DNA from: an uncultured Woeseiaceae bacterium
GTDB taxonomy: Bacteria; Pseudomonadota; Gammaproteobacteria; Steroidobacterales; Woeseiaceae
Direction: 5' to 3'
NCBI GenBank assembly: GCA_945787845.1
Contig: CALZJH010000008.1
Coordinates: forward strand, 1 to 64,000
Length of the DNA: 64,000 nt
Below, in pieces: positions 26,901 through 35,898 of the stretch. Position 1 is the first letter of the stretch. The number at the start of each line of letters is the position of its first letter. The notes below the pieces were generated by a model. The model was not told where the DNA came from and did no database searches. It saw nothing but the letters and a program-made list of their open reading frames with translations. A program made the position numbers and the translations under genes.

Positions 26901-28611
26901 TCAACGACTCCTGATCTGGGCATTGTTTGCTTTCCTGGCCTGGATTACGTACCAGACGTGGGTGGAGGACTACGCTCCGAAGCCCGTGCGGCCGACCGCG
27001 GAGCAGGCCGCAGAATCGCTCACCGCGCCGCCCGAAGTCGTTGGTGGCAGCGATGAACTCCCGGAAATCTCCGACACCGGAACCCCTGACGCACTTCCGA
27101 CCACGCCCGACGTCGCGAGCGAATCCCCTGCCAGCGCCGCGGCACCGACAGTTACCGTCAGCACGGATGTCTTTGATGTCGTGATCAGCGCGAAGGGCGG
27201 CACGCTGCTGGGCGCGACACTCAGGAAATACCCGGTTGCAAAAGACACACCCGATGTTCTCGTGCAGTTACTGGCGACAGAAGGCAAGGAATTCGGCCTG
27301 ATTGAGTCGGGCGTCCGAGCTGCCGACGGCGCCGCCGAGGCGACGCACCTTGAGACCTTTGCGTCGGCGCGCAGCCGTTACGAGCTGGGTGATGCAGACG
27401 AACTCGTTGTCCCGTTGACCTGGCAGGACCCGAGCGGCGTGACTGTAGAAAAGCGTTTTCGCTTCACGCGCGGCAGCTACAAAATTGGGCTGGAGCAGGT
27501 CGTCACCAATGGCTCGGACGCACCGTGGCGTGGCGCCGAGTATGTTCGTATCAAGCGGCATTCTGCCGAGCAGGAAAGGTCGATGTTCGATGTCGACTCG
27601 TACTCGTTTATCGGCCCGATTGTTTACGACGGCGACAAGTCCGAGAAACTGAAGCGCGATGACCTTATAGAAGACGGGAAATACGAGTTCAGCGCACAGC
27701 AAGGCTGGATCGGGTCGATCCAGCATCACTTCCTGAGCGCCGTGGTGCCAACGCCGGGCGTTGACTACAAGTATGACGTTGCCGTTAGCGGCGACGTCTC
27801 GACCAGCAGCAGCATCCGCCGCAGCCTGGTTTCCATCGCGCCGGCTGCGAGCGAAACCTTCACGACGACCCTGTTCGTCGGTCCGAAATTGCAGGACCAG
27901 CTCGAGGAGATCGACAAGAGCCTCAAGCTTACGGTCGACTACGGCTGGCTGACGATTATTTCGCAACCGCTGTTCTGGCTGCTGAGCTTCGTCCATGGCT
28001 ATGTCGCGAATTGGGGCGTCGCGATCATCATCGTGACCCTCCTGATCAAGCTCGCGTTTTACAAGCTCACCGAATCCAGCGGCCGCTCGATGGCCAAGAT
28101 GCGCCAGATTCAGCCGCGCATGAAAGCGTTGCAGGATCGTTACAAGGACGATCGCCAGGCGCTAAGCCAGGCCATGATGGAGCTCTACAAACGCGAGAAA
28201 GTAAACCCGGCGGCGGGCTGTTTGCCCATCCTGATACAGATGCCGTTCTTCCTCGCGTTCTACTGGGTGCTGCTCGAGAGCGTGGAAATGCGACAGGCAC
28301 CTTTCGCGCTCTGGATTACCGACCTGTCGACGCGCGACCCATACTTCATCCTGCCGCTTATCATGGGCGCCGCGATGTTCGGGCAGCAAAAGCTGAACCC
28401 GGCACCGGCCGACCCGGTGCAGGCGAAGGTTATGCAAATCATGCCGGTCATGTTTACGGTGTTCTTCGCCTTCTTCCCGTCAGGCCTGGTGCTCTACTGG
28501 GTCACGAACACCCTGCTGTCGATCGCCCAACAGTGGAACGTCAACAGGGTCGTCGAGGCCGAGTCGAAGGCGCAAAAGGGTGGCAAGAAAGGCAGCAAGA
28601 AGAGCGATTAA
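26893..28611 (+). CDS. yidC: membrane protein insertase YidC
   Basis: 572 aa from ATG 26893 (MDNQRLLIWALFAFLAW), overlapping the last 8 bp of rnpA. The first membrane helix is followed by a Glu/Pro/Thr-rich linker and the large periplasmic P1 beta domain (residues about 80-345), then the conserved 60KD_IMP core with five helices, including PAAGCLPILIQMPFFLAFY and the final FPSGLVLYWVTNTLLS. A basic tail ends KKGSKKSD. It inserts membrane proteins alone or with SecYEG. Confidence 0.97.
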   Translation: MDNQRLLIWALFAFLAWITYQTWVEDYAPKPVRPTAEQAAESLTAPPEVVGGSDELPEISDTGTPDALPTTPDVASESPASAAAPTVTVSTDVFDVVISAKGGTLLGATLRKYPVAKDTPDVLVQLLATEGKEFGLIESGVRAADGAAEATHLETFASARSRYELGDADELVVPLTWQDPSGVTVEKRFRFTRGSYKIGLEQVVTNGSDAPWRGAEYVRIKRHSAEQERSMFDVDSYSFIGPIVYDGDKSEKLKRDDLIEDGKYEFSAQQGWIGSIQHHFLSAVVPTPGVDYKYDVAVSGDVSTSSSIRRSLVSIAPAASETFTTTLFVGPKLQDQLEEIDKSLKLTVDYGWLTIISQPLFWLLSFVHGYVANWGVAIIIVTLLIKLAFYKLTESSGRSMAKMRQIQPRMKALQDRYKDDRQALSQAMMELYKREKVNPAAGCLPILIQMPFFLAFYWVLLESVEMRQAPFALWITDLSTRDPYFILPLIMGAAMFGQQKLNPAPADPVQAKVMQIMPVMFTVFFAFFPSGLVLYWVTNTLLSIAQQWNVNRVVEAESKAQKGGKKGSKKSD

Positions 28612-28618
28612 GCACGAC

Positions 28619-29833
28619 TCACTCTGCCAGCCGCGTGCGTACGCGAATCTCATGGTGCAGCGTCTTGTGCACGGGGCAGCGGTCCGCGATCTCGACCATG
28701 CGCTGTCGTTCTGCATCGCTTAAGTCACCTTCAAGCACCAGTTCGCGCTGGAATTCGTGGATCATGCCGTCCTGCTGTTCGCAATCCACACAATCGTCCG
28801 CATGAACCCGGCCGTGGCTGACACGTACCGTCGCCGCGTCGAAATTCAGCTTCTTGTGCTCCGCGTACATGCGCAGGGTCATTGACGTGCAGGTTGCGAG
28901 CGACGCGGCGAGCAGGTCGTAGGGCGTCGGGCCGAGATCCGTGCCGCCGACCGCCCTGGGCTCGTCCGCCAGCAAATCGTGTTGACCCGCCTGTACCTCC
29001 GTCGCAAAGCCGTTGGCAACGGTGCGCGCGACGACCTCACCGCTTGTTGCCTGCAGTCCTGCGCGCGGTTCCACTTCGGGCAAATACCGCGTCGCCCAGG
29101 CGGCAAGCATCTCGCCGACGTAGCGGGAGTCCTCGCTTCGCGAGAGCAGGTGATCCGCTTGGTCGAGACTGACAAAGCTCTTGGGGTGTTTTGCCGCGAT
29201 GAACAGCGCCGACGCGTTGTCGATCTCGACGATGTCATCGAGCGGTGCGTGCATGATCAGAACCGCCTTGCGCAATGACGCCACGGCGGTCGGCAGATCG
29301 TGTGCCGCCAGGTCATCGACAAACTCCTTGCGGATTCGAAACGGGCGCCCGCCCAGCTGCACATCTGCGATGCCGTCTTTCGCGAGCGTTTCTTCGGCAC
29401 CCGCGAGCATGTGTCGCACATGCTCGGGATCGGCCGGGGAGCCAATGGTCGCGACAGCCACGGCCGACGGAATGCTGGCGCCGGCCTGCAGTACGGCTGT
29501 TCCCCCGAGCGAGTGACCGAACAGAATCTCGGGTGCGCGGTGTTCCTTTTCGAGCCACGCCGCGGCCGCCAACAGGTCGGCCACGTTGCTCGAGAAGTTC
29601 GTGTCCTCGAAGGCGCCCTCGCTTTGCCCGAGCCCGGTGAAGTCGAAGCGCAGTACGGCAATGCCTGCGTCGTTCATGGCGCGGGCGATATTCGTCGCCG
29701 CCTTGAGGTTCTTCGAACAGGTAAAGCAATGGGCAAACAAAGCAAATGCTCGCGGCGCCCGGTCGGGCATGTCGAGAATGCCGGAGAGCTTCTTGCCCTC
29801 GGCGTTGGGGAAGGACACGTTTTTGCTCTGCAT
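28619..29833 (-). CDS. bifunctional alpha/beta hydrolase - OsmC family protein
   Basis: 404 aa. Residues 1-255 are an alpha/beta hydrolase with nucleophile Ser108 in FGHSLGG and the catalytic His probably in DQADHLL. Residues about 270-404 are an OsmC/Ohr domain with the peroxidatic pair Cys315 (SLATCTSMTL) and Cys386 (DRCPVHKTL). This fusion is a known family. It may couple ester or peptide hydrolysis with removal of organic peroxides, but no substrate is known. It is convergent with yidC (7 bp between the stops) and divergent from mnmE. Confidence 0.9.
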   Translation of the reverse strand: MQSKNVSFPNAEGKKLSGILDMPDRAPRAFALFAHCFTCSKNLKAATNIARAMNDAGIAVLRFDFTGLGQSEGAFEDTNFSSNVADLLAAAAWLEKEHRAPEILFGHSLGGTAVLQAGASIPSAVAVATIGSPADPEHVRHMLAGAEETLAKDGIADVQLGGRPFRIRKEFVDDLAAHDLPTAVASLRKAVLIMHAPLDDIVEIDNASALFIAAKHPKSFVSLDQADHLLSRSEDSRYVGEMLAAWATRYLPEVEPRAGLQATSGEVVARTVANGFATEVQAGQHDLLADEPRAVGGTDLGPTPYDLLAASLATCTSMTLRMYAEHKKLNFDAATVRVSHGRVHADDCVDCEQQDGMIHEFQRELVLEGDLSDAERQRMVEIADRCPVHKTLHHEIRVRTRLAE

Positions 29834-29862
29834 AACAAAGGCACCTGTGGTTTTATACGGCT

Positions 29863-31194
29863 ATGAAACTGGAAGCGGACACGATAGTTGCCCAGGCGAC
29901 GCCACCGGGCGTCGGCGGCATCGCTGTTGTCCGCATCTCGGGAGACCAGACCGAGACCATAGCGAGAACATTACTGGGTAGCTTACCTGAGCCCCGCACG
30001 GCGACCTATCGAATGTTCCGGAACCGTGCAGGCACAAAGCTCGACGCCGGCCTGGCGCTGTATTTCCCGGCGCCCGCGTCGTTTACGGGAGAGTCCGTGC
30101 TGGAGCTCCACGGTCACGGCGGGCCCGTGGTCGTGTCGCTCCTGGTCGATGCGATTGTGGAGCTCGGCGCACGCCACGCCGAGCCGGGGGAGTTCTCCAA
30201 ACGAGCGTTTCTCAACAACAAACTCGATCTTGTGCAGGCGGAGGCTATCGCGGACCTGATCGGTAGCGGGACTGCCCAGGCGGCTCGCGCCGCGCTTCGC
30301 TCCCTGTCCGGCGCGTTCTCGAGAGCCGTCGACGCATTGGCCGAGCAGCTTGTGCGGCTGCGCATGCATGTCGAGTCGGCCATCGATTTTCCGGAAGAGG
30401 AAATCGACTTCCTGTCTGACGACGCGCTCCGCAAACGAATCGAGGAATGCGATGCGGCATTTCGCAGCATTCAGGCGGAAGCAAAACAGGGTCGCGTGCT
30501 GCGTGACGGCTATCGTGTTGTCATCGTCGGCAAGCCCAACGCGGGCAAGTCCAGCCTGTTGAACCTGCTTAGCGGCCAGGACGCCGCCATCGTTACGGAG
30601 GTCGCGGGCACGACGCGCGACATCCTGCGCGAACAGATCGACATCGACGGCCTCGCCGTCGAGCTTGTGGATACGGCCGGCCTGCGCAACGACCCGGACC
30701 GCATAGAAGCAGAGGGCATTCGCCGGGCTCGCGCCGCGCTTGCCGATGCCGACGCGGCGCTCTGGATCCAGGACGCGACCGATGAAGACCAGGCAGAGCA
30801 CAAGGAAAACCTGCCCGACGGCATTCCGGTCACGATCGTGCACAACAAGATCGACCTGAGCGGGCATGAGCCCGGGCTGGTCGGTGGCGAGGTCTTTCTG
30901 TCGGCAGAAACCGGCATGGGTATCGATGCGCTGCGGCGGCGCCTGCGCGACCTGGCCGGCTATGAAAACCAGGGCGAGGGCGCCTTCACGGCGCGCCGCA
31001 GACATATTCGCGCCCTGCAGAAAGCGGCCGACCATTTCGCTACCGGCAGGACAGCGCTCGAAGAGACCAAAGCCGGTGAGCTGCTGGCCGAAGAGCTGCG
31101 GCTTGCACAACAGGCGCTCGGTGAAATCACGGGCGCGTTTTCTGCGGACGACCTGCTCGGGAAAATCTTCTCCGAGTTCTGCATTGGCAAGTAA
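29863..31194 (+). CDS. mnmE: tRNA modification GTPase MnmE
   Basis: 443 aa. An N-terminal folate-binding domain (DTIVAQATPPGVGGIAVVR) is followed by the helical domain and an inserted GTPase domain with G1 GKPNAGKSS (about residue 223), switch GTTRD, G3 DTAGL and G4 NKID. The C-terminus ends FCIGK, whose Cys is characteristic. With MnmG (gene at 41092) it makes the cmnm5 group on wobble U34. It follows yidC in the usual order, interrupted only by the reverse-strand hydrolase gene. Confidence 0.98.
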   Translation: MKLEADTIVAQATPPGVGGIAVVRISGDQTETIARTLLGSLPEPRTATYRMFRNRAGTKLDAGLALYFPAPASFTGESVLELHGHGGPVVVSLLVDAIVELGARHAEPGEFSKRAFLNNKLDLVQAEAIADLIGSGTAQAARAALRSLSGAFSRAVDALAEQLVRLRMHVESAIDFPEEEIDFLSDDALRKRIEECDAAFRSIQAEAKQGRVLRDGYRVVIVGKPNAGKSSLLNLLSGQDAAIVTEVAGTTRDILREQIDIDGLAVELVDTAGLRNDPDRIEAEGIRRARAALADADAALWIQDATDEDQAEHKENLPDGIPVTIVHNKIDLSGHEPGLVGGEVFLSAETGMGIDALRRRLRDLAGYENQGEGAFTARRRHIRALQKAADHFATGRTALEETKAGELLAEELRLAQQALGEITGAFSADDLLGKIFSEFCIGK

Positions 31195-31206
31195 GGCGGA
31201 GTCTTC

Positions 31207-32961
31207 ATGTACAGACCACAAAGACTCTTACTGAGCGCCCTGGCCACCGCACTGGTTGCCTGTGCACCGATCGATGATGCGGCTGACGCGAGCGCTGCGC
31301 TTGACGCGCTGCTCGAAAAACATTGGGCTACCGCTGAGGCCGAGAAAGTATTCTTCCGCACGGACCCCGATGGCTGGCGCATGGACGGCAGGCTCTCGGA
31401 GCACTCTGCGGAGGCGCGGGCGAGGCGGGCGCGCTTCAACGACGAGGTGCTTGCGGAGCTCGCCGCTATCCGTCTCGAGGAGCTCGATGCGAAGGACAAA
31501 ATCTCGTATCGCATCTTCAAATATGAACGCGAGACCGAGCGTGAAAGTTACCGCCAGCTCGAGCACTACTTTCCGTTCACCAGCCTGTTCGGTTACCACA
31601 CGTATTTTGCGGAGTCGCCGGCCAGTACGTCGTTCCTCGGCGCAAGCGACTACGACGATTACCTCGTCAGCCTCGCGGACTTCACGCGCTACAACCGCGA
31701 ACATATCGCCGCGTTACGAGAAGCCGTCGACGCGGGTTACACGCACTACTGCGGCAGCATCTCGGACTATGCGCAGACAATAGCGGCACACATCGTTACG
31801 ACGCCCGAGGACAGCGGGCTGTATGTTCCGTTTACGAGGTTTCCAGGGAACGTCGGTGACGACGCGCGAAGCACTTACACAATGAAGGGCGTGGAACTCA
31901 TTAATGATGTCATCGTTCCGGGGTACCGGGAGCTGCTGGCGCTCTTCAACGACGAGTACCTGCCGGCGTGCCGGGCTGAGCCGGGCATCACGTCCTTGCC
32001 CGGCGGCGAGGACTATTACCAGTACCTGATTACGTATTTCACCACGACAGACATGACGGCGGCGGAGATACATCACCTCGGCCTGTTGGAGGTCGAGCGC
32101 ATTCGCGCCGAGATGCAGGGGATCATCGACGCAGTCGGTTTCGACGGCGACTTCGATGCGTTTGTCGAATTCCTGCGCGAAGACCCCCGTTTTTACGCAA
32201 AGACGGCTGACGAGCTTCTCGGCCGGGCCGCGCTCATCAGCAAGACGGCCGAAGGAGAGCTGCCCCGCTTCTTTACGCGCTTGCCGCGCGCGACCTACAA
32301 GATCGTCGGCAACCCGACCCGGGGTGCGTACTACATGGCGCCCAGCGGTGATGGCACGGACTCGGGAACCTACTTCGTCGAGATCGGCGACCTGAACAGC
32401 GAGCCGCTGTACGCGCTGGAGGCGCTGTCGCTGCACGAAGCGGTGCCGGGCCATCACCTGCAATCCACGCTCGCACAGGAACTGGACCTGCCGGCGTTCC
32501 GGCGTGATCTCTACCACTCGGCGTTCGGCGAGGGTTGGGGCCTGTATTCGGAGCGGCTTGGCAAGGAAATGGGCTTCTATCAGGACCCCTACAGCGATTT
32601 CGGGCGGCTGAGTTACGAGGCCTGGCGAGCGTGCCGGCTGGTCGTGGATACCGGGCTGCATGCGTTTGGCTGGTCGCGCCAGCAGGCTGTGGATTTCATG
32701 CTCGAGAACACGGCGCTGAGTGAGGCGGACATCAACAAGGAGGTCGACCGCTATATCACCTGGCCCGCACAGGCGCTGTCGTACAAAATTGGCGAGCTGA
32801 AAATCCGCGAGCTGCGGGCGAGGGCAGAAAGCGAGCTTGGCTCAGCGTTCGACATACGGCGCTTCCACGACATGGTTGTGGGGAACGGCTCCCTGCCGAT
32901 CGCGGTGCTTGAGGACATGGTTGCCGACTGGATAGCCGCCGAGGGCGCCGCGGCTCGATAG
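31207..32961 (+). CDS. DUF885 family protein, putative lipoprotein peptidase
   Basis: 584 aa. A signal peptide ends in lipobox ALVAC (Cys19). The family's signature, LSLHEAVPGHHLQSTL, contains His410-Glu411 and His415-His416, resembling a gluzincin zinc motif; a Glu-rich helix about 30 residues later (FGEGWGLYSERLG) would supply the third ligand. DUF885 proteins are thought to be metallocarboxypeptidase-like enzymes; activity here is inferred. GGAG lies 6 nt ahead of the ATG, 12 bp after the mnmE stop. Confidence 0.87.
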   Translation: MYRPQRLLLSALATALVACAPIDDAADASAALDALLEKHWATAEAEKVFFRTDPDGWRMDGRLSEHSAEARARRARFNDEVLAELAAIRLEELDAKDKISYRIFKYERETERESYRQLEHYFPFTSLFGYHTYFAESPASTSFLGASDYDDYLVSLADFTRYNREHIAALREAVDAGYTHYCGSISDYAQTIAAHIVTTPEDSGLYVPFTRFPGNVGDDARSTYTMKGVELINDVIVPGYRELLALFNDEYLPACRAEPGITSLPGGEDYYQYLITYFTTTDMTAAEIHHLGLLEVERIRAEMQGIIDAVGFDGDFDAFVEFLREDPRFYAKTADELLGRAALISKTAEGELPRFFTRLPRATYKIVGNPTRGAYYMAPSGDGTDSGTYFVEIGDLNSEPLYALEALSLHEAVPGHHLQSTLAQELDLPAFRRDLYHSAFGEGWGLYSERLGKEMGFYQDPYSDFGRLSYEAWRACRLVVDTGLHAFGWSRQQAVDFMLENTALSEADINKEVDRYITWPAQALSYKIGELKIRELRARAESELGSAFDIRRFHDMVVGNGSLPIAVLEDMVADWIAAEGAAAR

Positions 32962-33114
32962 ATCGACTTACGCACCATTGCCGCAGCGCCATGCCCGCAA
33001 GCAGGTGGCCAGATTGTGTACCGGTTCACAGTCAACAGCCTGCGCAGCGATTACCCTCCGCGTTGTTATTCACAAGTGAGCCGCAGCTCCCAGATGGGGC
33101 GGCAAGGATGAATT

Positions 33115-33696
33115 ATGTTAAAACGACTATTGGGCATCGCCCTCTTGTTTTCCGTGTCACCGGCGCTCGCGGGTGGCTTGAGCTACAACTTCGTCGAGCT
33201 TGGTTATCAAAACGCCGAACTTGACGACGATTTCGCCGGCATCAGCGTTGATGGCGACGGCTACGGCATCAGCGGCTCCTTCGAGGTCGGCGAAAGCTGG
33301 TTCATCGCAGCCTCGTACGGCACGCTGGATTTTGACTTCGGTGTAGATCTTGATCAGCTGTCGATTGGTGGCGGCTTTTACATGGACTTGTCCGATCGTG
33401 CCGACTTTTATGCCGCGATCTCTTATATCCGGGCCGAAGTATCAGCACCCGGGTTCGGCTCAGCCGACGAAGACGGCTACGGCGTCGCCGTGGGCCTGCG
33501 CGGAATGGTTACGGATAAGGTCGAGCTGAACGGCAGTATTTCGTACGCCGACCTCGGCGATGGCGCTGACGGCACGGCTTTCGGTGCTGGAGCGCTGTAC
33601 AGCTTCACAGACACCTTCGCGCTAGGAGTCAACATCGAAACAGATGATGACGTCACTGTTTACGGCATTGGCGGCAGGTTCTATTTCGGTAACTAA
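33115..33696 (+). CDS. outer-membrane beta-barrel protein
   Basis: 193 aa with a cleavable signal peptide (MLKRLLGIALLFSVSPALAG). The mature part is made of alternating polar and hydrophobic strands with Asp/Gly turns (for example GGGFYMDLSDRADFYAAIS) and ends GIGGRFYFGN, as in small 8-stranded porin-like barrels. Function is unknown. AAGGA precedes the ATG. The 153-bp gap before it holds nothing recognised beyond this ribosome site. Confidence 0.8.
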   Translation: MLKRLLGIALLFSVSPALAGGLSYNFVELGYQNAELDDDFAGISVDGDGYGISGSFEVGESWFIAASYGTLDFDFGVDLDQLSIGGGFYMDLSDRADFYAAISYIRAEVSAPGFGSADEDGYGVAVGLRGMVTDKVELNGSISYADLGDGADGTAFGAGALYSFTDTFALGVNIETDDDVTVYGIGGRFYFGN

Positions 33697-33707
33697 TCGA
33701 AGAACGC

Positions 33708-33741
33708 GGGTCCGGTGCGCTAGTCCACAGACACCGGGCCC
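33708..33741. terminator. hairpin between convergent genes
   Basis: GGGTCCGGTG (33708-33717) pairs with CACCGGGCCC (33732-33741), 10 bp with one G-T wobble, loop 14 nt. It spans the gap between the barrel gene and the stop of the minus-strand hydrolase. It has no T-run but could end transcription from both sides. Confidence 0.45.
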
Positions 33742-34487
33742 CCGGCTTCCTCCAAAAACCTGATCGCCTTCGCAAAGTCGGAGCGCCGCGGCATGCTGTG
33801 GCCCATGTTGCGAATGATCATGAGCTTCGTCTGGTCGATCCCGGCGCGGCGGTAGCCGCGATAGGTCTTCTTGACGGGCTCGAGCGCCTGGTCGCGAGTG
33901 CCCGTGATCAGCACGTACCGGTTTCTTTTCATCAACTCCGCGTTCGGTGATTCCTCCAGGTGCCAAAGGTCGGCGCCGCAGAAGAACAGCCCGCCGCTGA
34001 AAATATCCGCGTTGTCGATGACGGCCATGCTCGCAACCCGGCCGCCGCCGGAAAAGCCGCTCAGGTACACGCGCGCACCATCAATCTCATAGTCTTGCTT
34101 CGCGAGCTCCACGCTCAGCAGCGACAACAGCACCCGTCGTGGCACCCTGGTCCGGTTTCCGGACTGGTCTGCGCCGACCCAGATCATGTTGTGCTCATTC
34201 ATCACGCTGCGCCATTCTTTCGGCATTGCGCCGGAACGTGTCGGGCTGATGTAGACGAGCAGGCCCGCGGGTTTTTCCGGGCTGTAGTCCGGGGGCACAA
34301 AGTACTGCCAGGTGACGGCTTCGTCCGCATCGAACAGGTTCTCATAGCGCGACGACCGGTCACCAAGCACCGCGGCAGCCTCGTGGGTTCTCGAAAACGA
34401 CCCGGTCTGTGCCGGGGGCTGGTCGTCGATCGCCGTGCCGGTCAGTACGACGAACAGGAAGGCAGCGGTTACGACCCGGGAAAAGAT
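33720..34487 (-). CDS. exported alpha/beta hydrolase-like protein
   Basis: About 255 aa if it begins at 34487; the first canonical start is GTG 34370 (216 aa). The frame between them encodes IFSRVVTAAFLFVVLTGTA, a good signal peptide, and lies 10 bp after the preceding gene, as the rest of the operon is packed. No ATG, GTG or TTG is present there, so an ATC (34485-34487) is suspected. The mature part resembles esterase/PHB-depolymerase-like folds: GLLVYISPT, nucleophile Ser in LSGFSGGGRVASM, Asp in LITGTRDQALE and His in RNMGHSMPR. Substrate unknown. Last gene of the six-gene minus-strand cluster. Confidence 0.8.
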   Translation of the reverse strand: MFSRVVTAAFLFVVLTGTAIDDQPPAQTGSFSRTHEAAAVLGDRSSRYENLFDADEAVTWQYFVPPDYSPEKPAGLLVYISPTRSGAMPKEWRSVMNEHNMIWVGADQSGNRTRVPRRVLLSLLSVELAKQDYEIDGARVYLSGFSGGGRVASMAVIDNADIFSGGLFFCGADLWHLEESPNAELMKRNRYVLITGTRDQALEPVKKTYRGYRRAGIDQTKLMIIRNMGHSMPRRSDFAKAIRFLEEAGGPVSVD

Positions 34488-34497
34488 GGCAGCGGCC

Positions 34498-35898
34498 CTA
34501 GTCCGCGGGCGGTACCCGGAAGCGCGGCTCTGTTATCGACATCTCGGTGACCTCGCCGTACTTCGCGACCTGGTCGCGAATCGTGGCCGCGTCGCCGATG
34601 ATGACGAACACAAGGTCGTCGGGCTGCGGATAGACCTCACTGATCGCCAGCGCGACGGACTCGGCGGCTGCGGCCTGCAGTTCGGAGCCGTAGTCATCGA
34701 TGTATGAACGATCGAGTCCGTTCAGCTCGAGGAACGCCAGCATGCCGGCAAGCGACGAAGCCGTCTCGAGGCGCGGCGGAAACTGTCCCATGATGTAATT
34801 TCGCGCCGAGATCATCATGTCGTCATCGAGGCCTTTGTCCTGCAGCCTGCGCAATACGCTGATGGCGAGGTCGATCGCCTCGACGGTCGTACTCGTTTCC
34901 GTGAAGGAGCGAACGGTCACCGGGCCGGGCTGTGTGCGCTGGTCGACGACAGAACGGGCCCTGTAGGTCAGCCCGGCGTTGACGCGCAACTCCGTCACAA
35001 GCATCGACGTGAAGCGGGCGCCGAAGACGGTGTTGGCCAGGCTGAGCTCAGCTCTGCGCGGGTAGCTGAGAGCCACGCCGACGTTGCCAAACCAGAAATA
35101 GGACTGCGTCGCGCCCGGCTTGTCGATCAGCAGGACGCGCCCGCCCGGCGCTTTGGGCGGTGCCGGAATATCCTCGAGCGCCGCAGCGGCGGGCCCCCAG
35201 CGTCCAAACTCGGCCGCAAGCCGGGCCTTCATCGCGGCAGCATCAAAGTCGCCGACGACGGAGATAATGAGCCGGTCGCCACCAAAGTTATTGGTGTAGT
35301 ACTCGAGGACGTCATCACGTGTGATATTCGCCAGTGACGACTCGCTACCCGTCGTTGGCCTGCCGTACGGATGATCACCAAAGATAAACGCGTTGGCATA
35401 GTGCGGCATCAGCGCATTCGGGTCGCCGTCCTTGGCGGCCTTAATCAGGCCGATCGCCCGGGTCTGCTCTTTCTCGAGCTCGTCGGCCGCCAGTGTCGGT
35501 CTTTGCAGGACGTCGGACACGAGCGCCAACATAAGCTCGGCATCTCGCGACAGAAACTCTGCGGCAACCGATGTCGAATCAACGTCTGCACTGACCGACA
35601 GGCGACCGCCGACGTTCGCCGAGGCGCTCGCGAATTCCGCGGCGTCGCGATTCCCGGCACCTTTTTGCATCACCGCTGCGAGTAACTCGGCTACGCCGGC
35701 CTTGCCTTCCGGGTCGGCGACGCTGCCGCCACGCACCTCGGCACGCAGCCCGATAAGCGGCACCTCGTGTTTCTCGCTGAGGAGCAATACGGTGCCGTTT
35801 TCCAGCACGATCCGCTCGTAGTCGGGCAGCGTAATGTCCTGCGACCAGGCCGGGCCTGCGATGAGCAGCGCCGCCACCGTGAGAAGAAAATGCCTCAT
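34498..35898 (-). CDS. M16 family peptidase homologue lacking zinc ligands
   Basis: 466 aa with a signal peptide (MRHFLLTVAALLIAGPAWSQ). Both M16 half-domains are present, but the HxxEH motif is replaced by GVAELLAAVMQKG, so it should not bind zinc. The C-terminal half retains the arginine/tyrosine-type segment NAGLTYRARSVVDQR that closes over substrates. Such inactive subunits pair with active ones (as in PqqL-like or mitochondrial processing peptidases). Its ATG overlaps the stop of the active M16 gene (ATGA), so a heterodimer is expected. Confidence 0.88.
   Translation of the reverse strand: MRHFLLTVAALLIAGPAWSQDITLPDYERIVLENGTVLLLSEKHEVPLIGLRAEVRGGSVADPEGKAGVAELLAAVMQKGAGNRDAAEFASASANVGGRLSVSADVDSTSVAAEFLSRDAELMLALVSDVLQRPTLAADELEKEQTRAIGLIKAAKDGDPNALMPHYANAFIFGDHPYGRPTTGSESSLANITRDDVLEYYTNNFGGDRLIISVVGDFDAAAMKARLAAEFGRWGPAAAALEDIPAPPKAPGGRVLLIDKPGATQSYFWFGNVGVALSYPRRAELSLANTVFGARFTSMLVTELRVNAGLTYRARSVVDQRTQPGPVTVRSFTETSTTVEAIDLAISVLRRLQDKGLDDDMMISARNYIMGQFPPRLETASSLAGMLAFLELNGLDRSYIDDYGSELQAAAAESVALAISEVYPQPDDLVFVIIGDAATIRDQVAKYGEVTEMSITEPRFRVPPAD

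Noticed and set aside
29983-31221. 412-codon minus-strand open frame opposite mnmE
   Set aside because: mnmE on the other strand is certain, and the antisense product has no recognisable motif.
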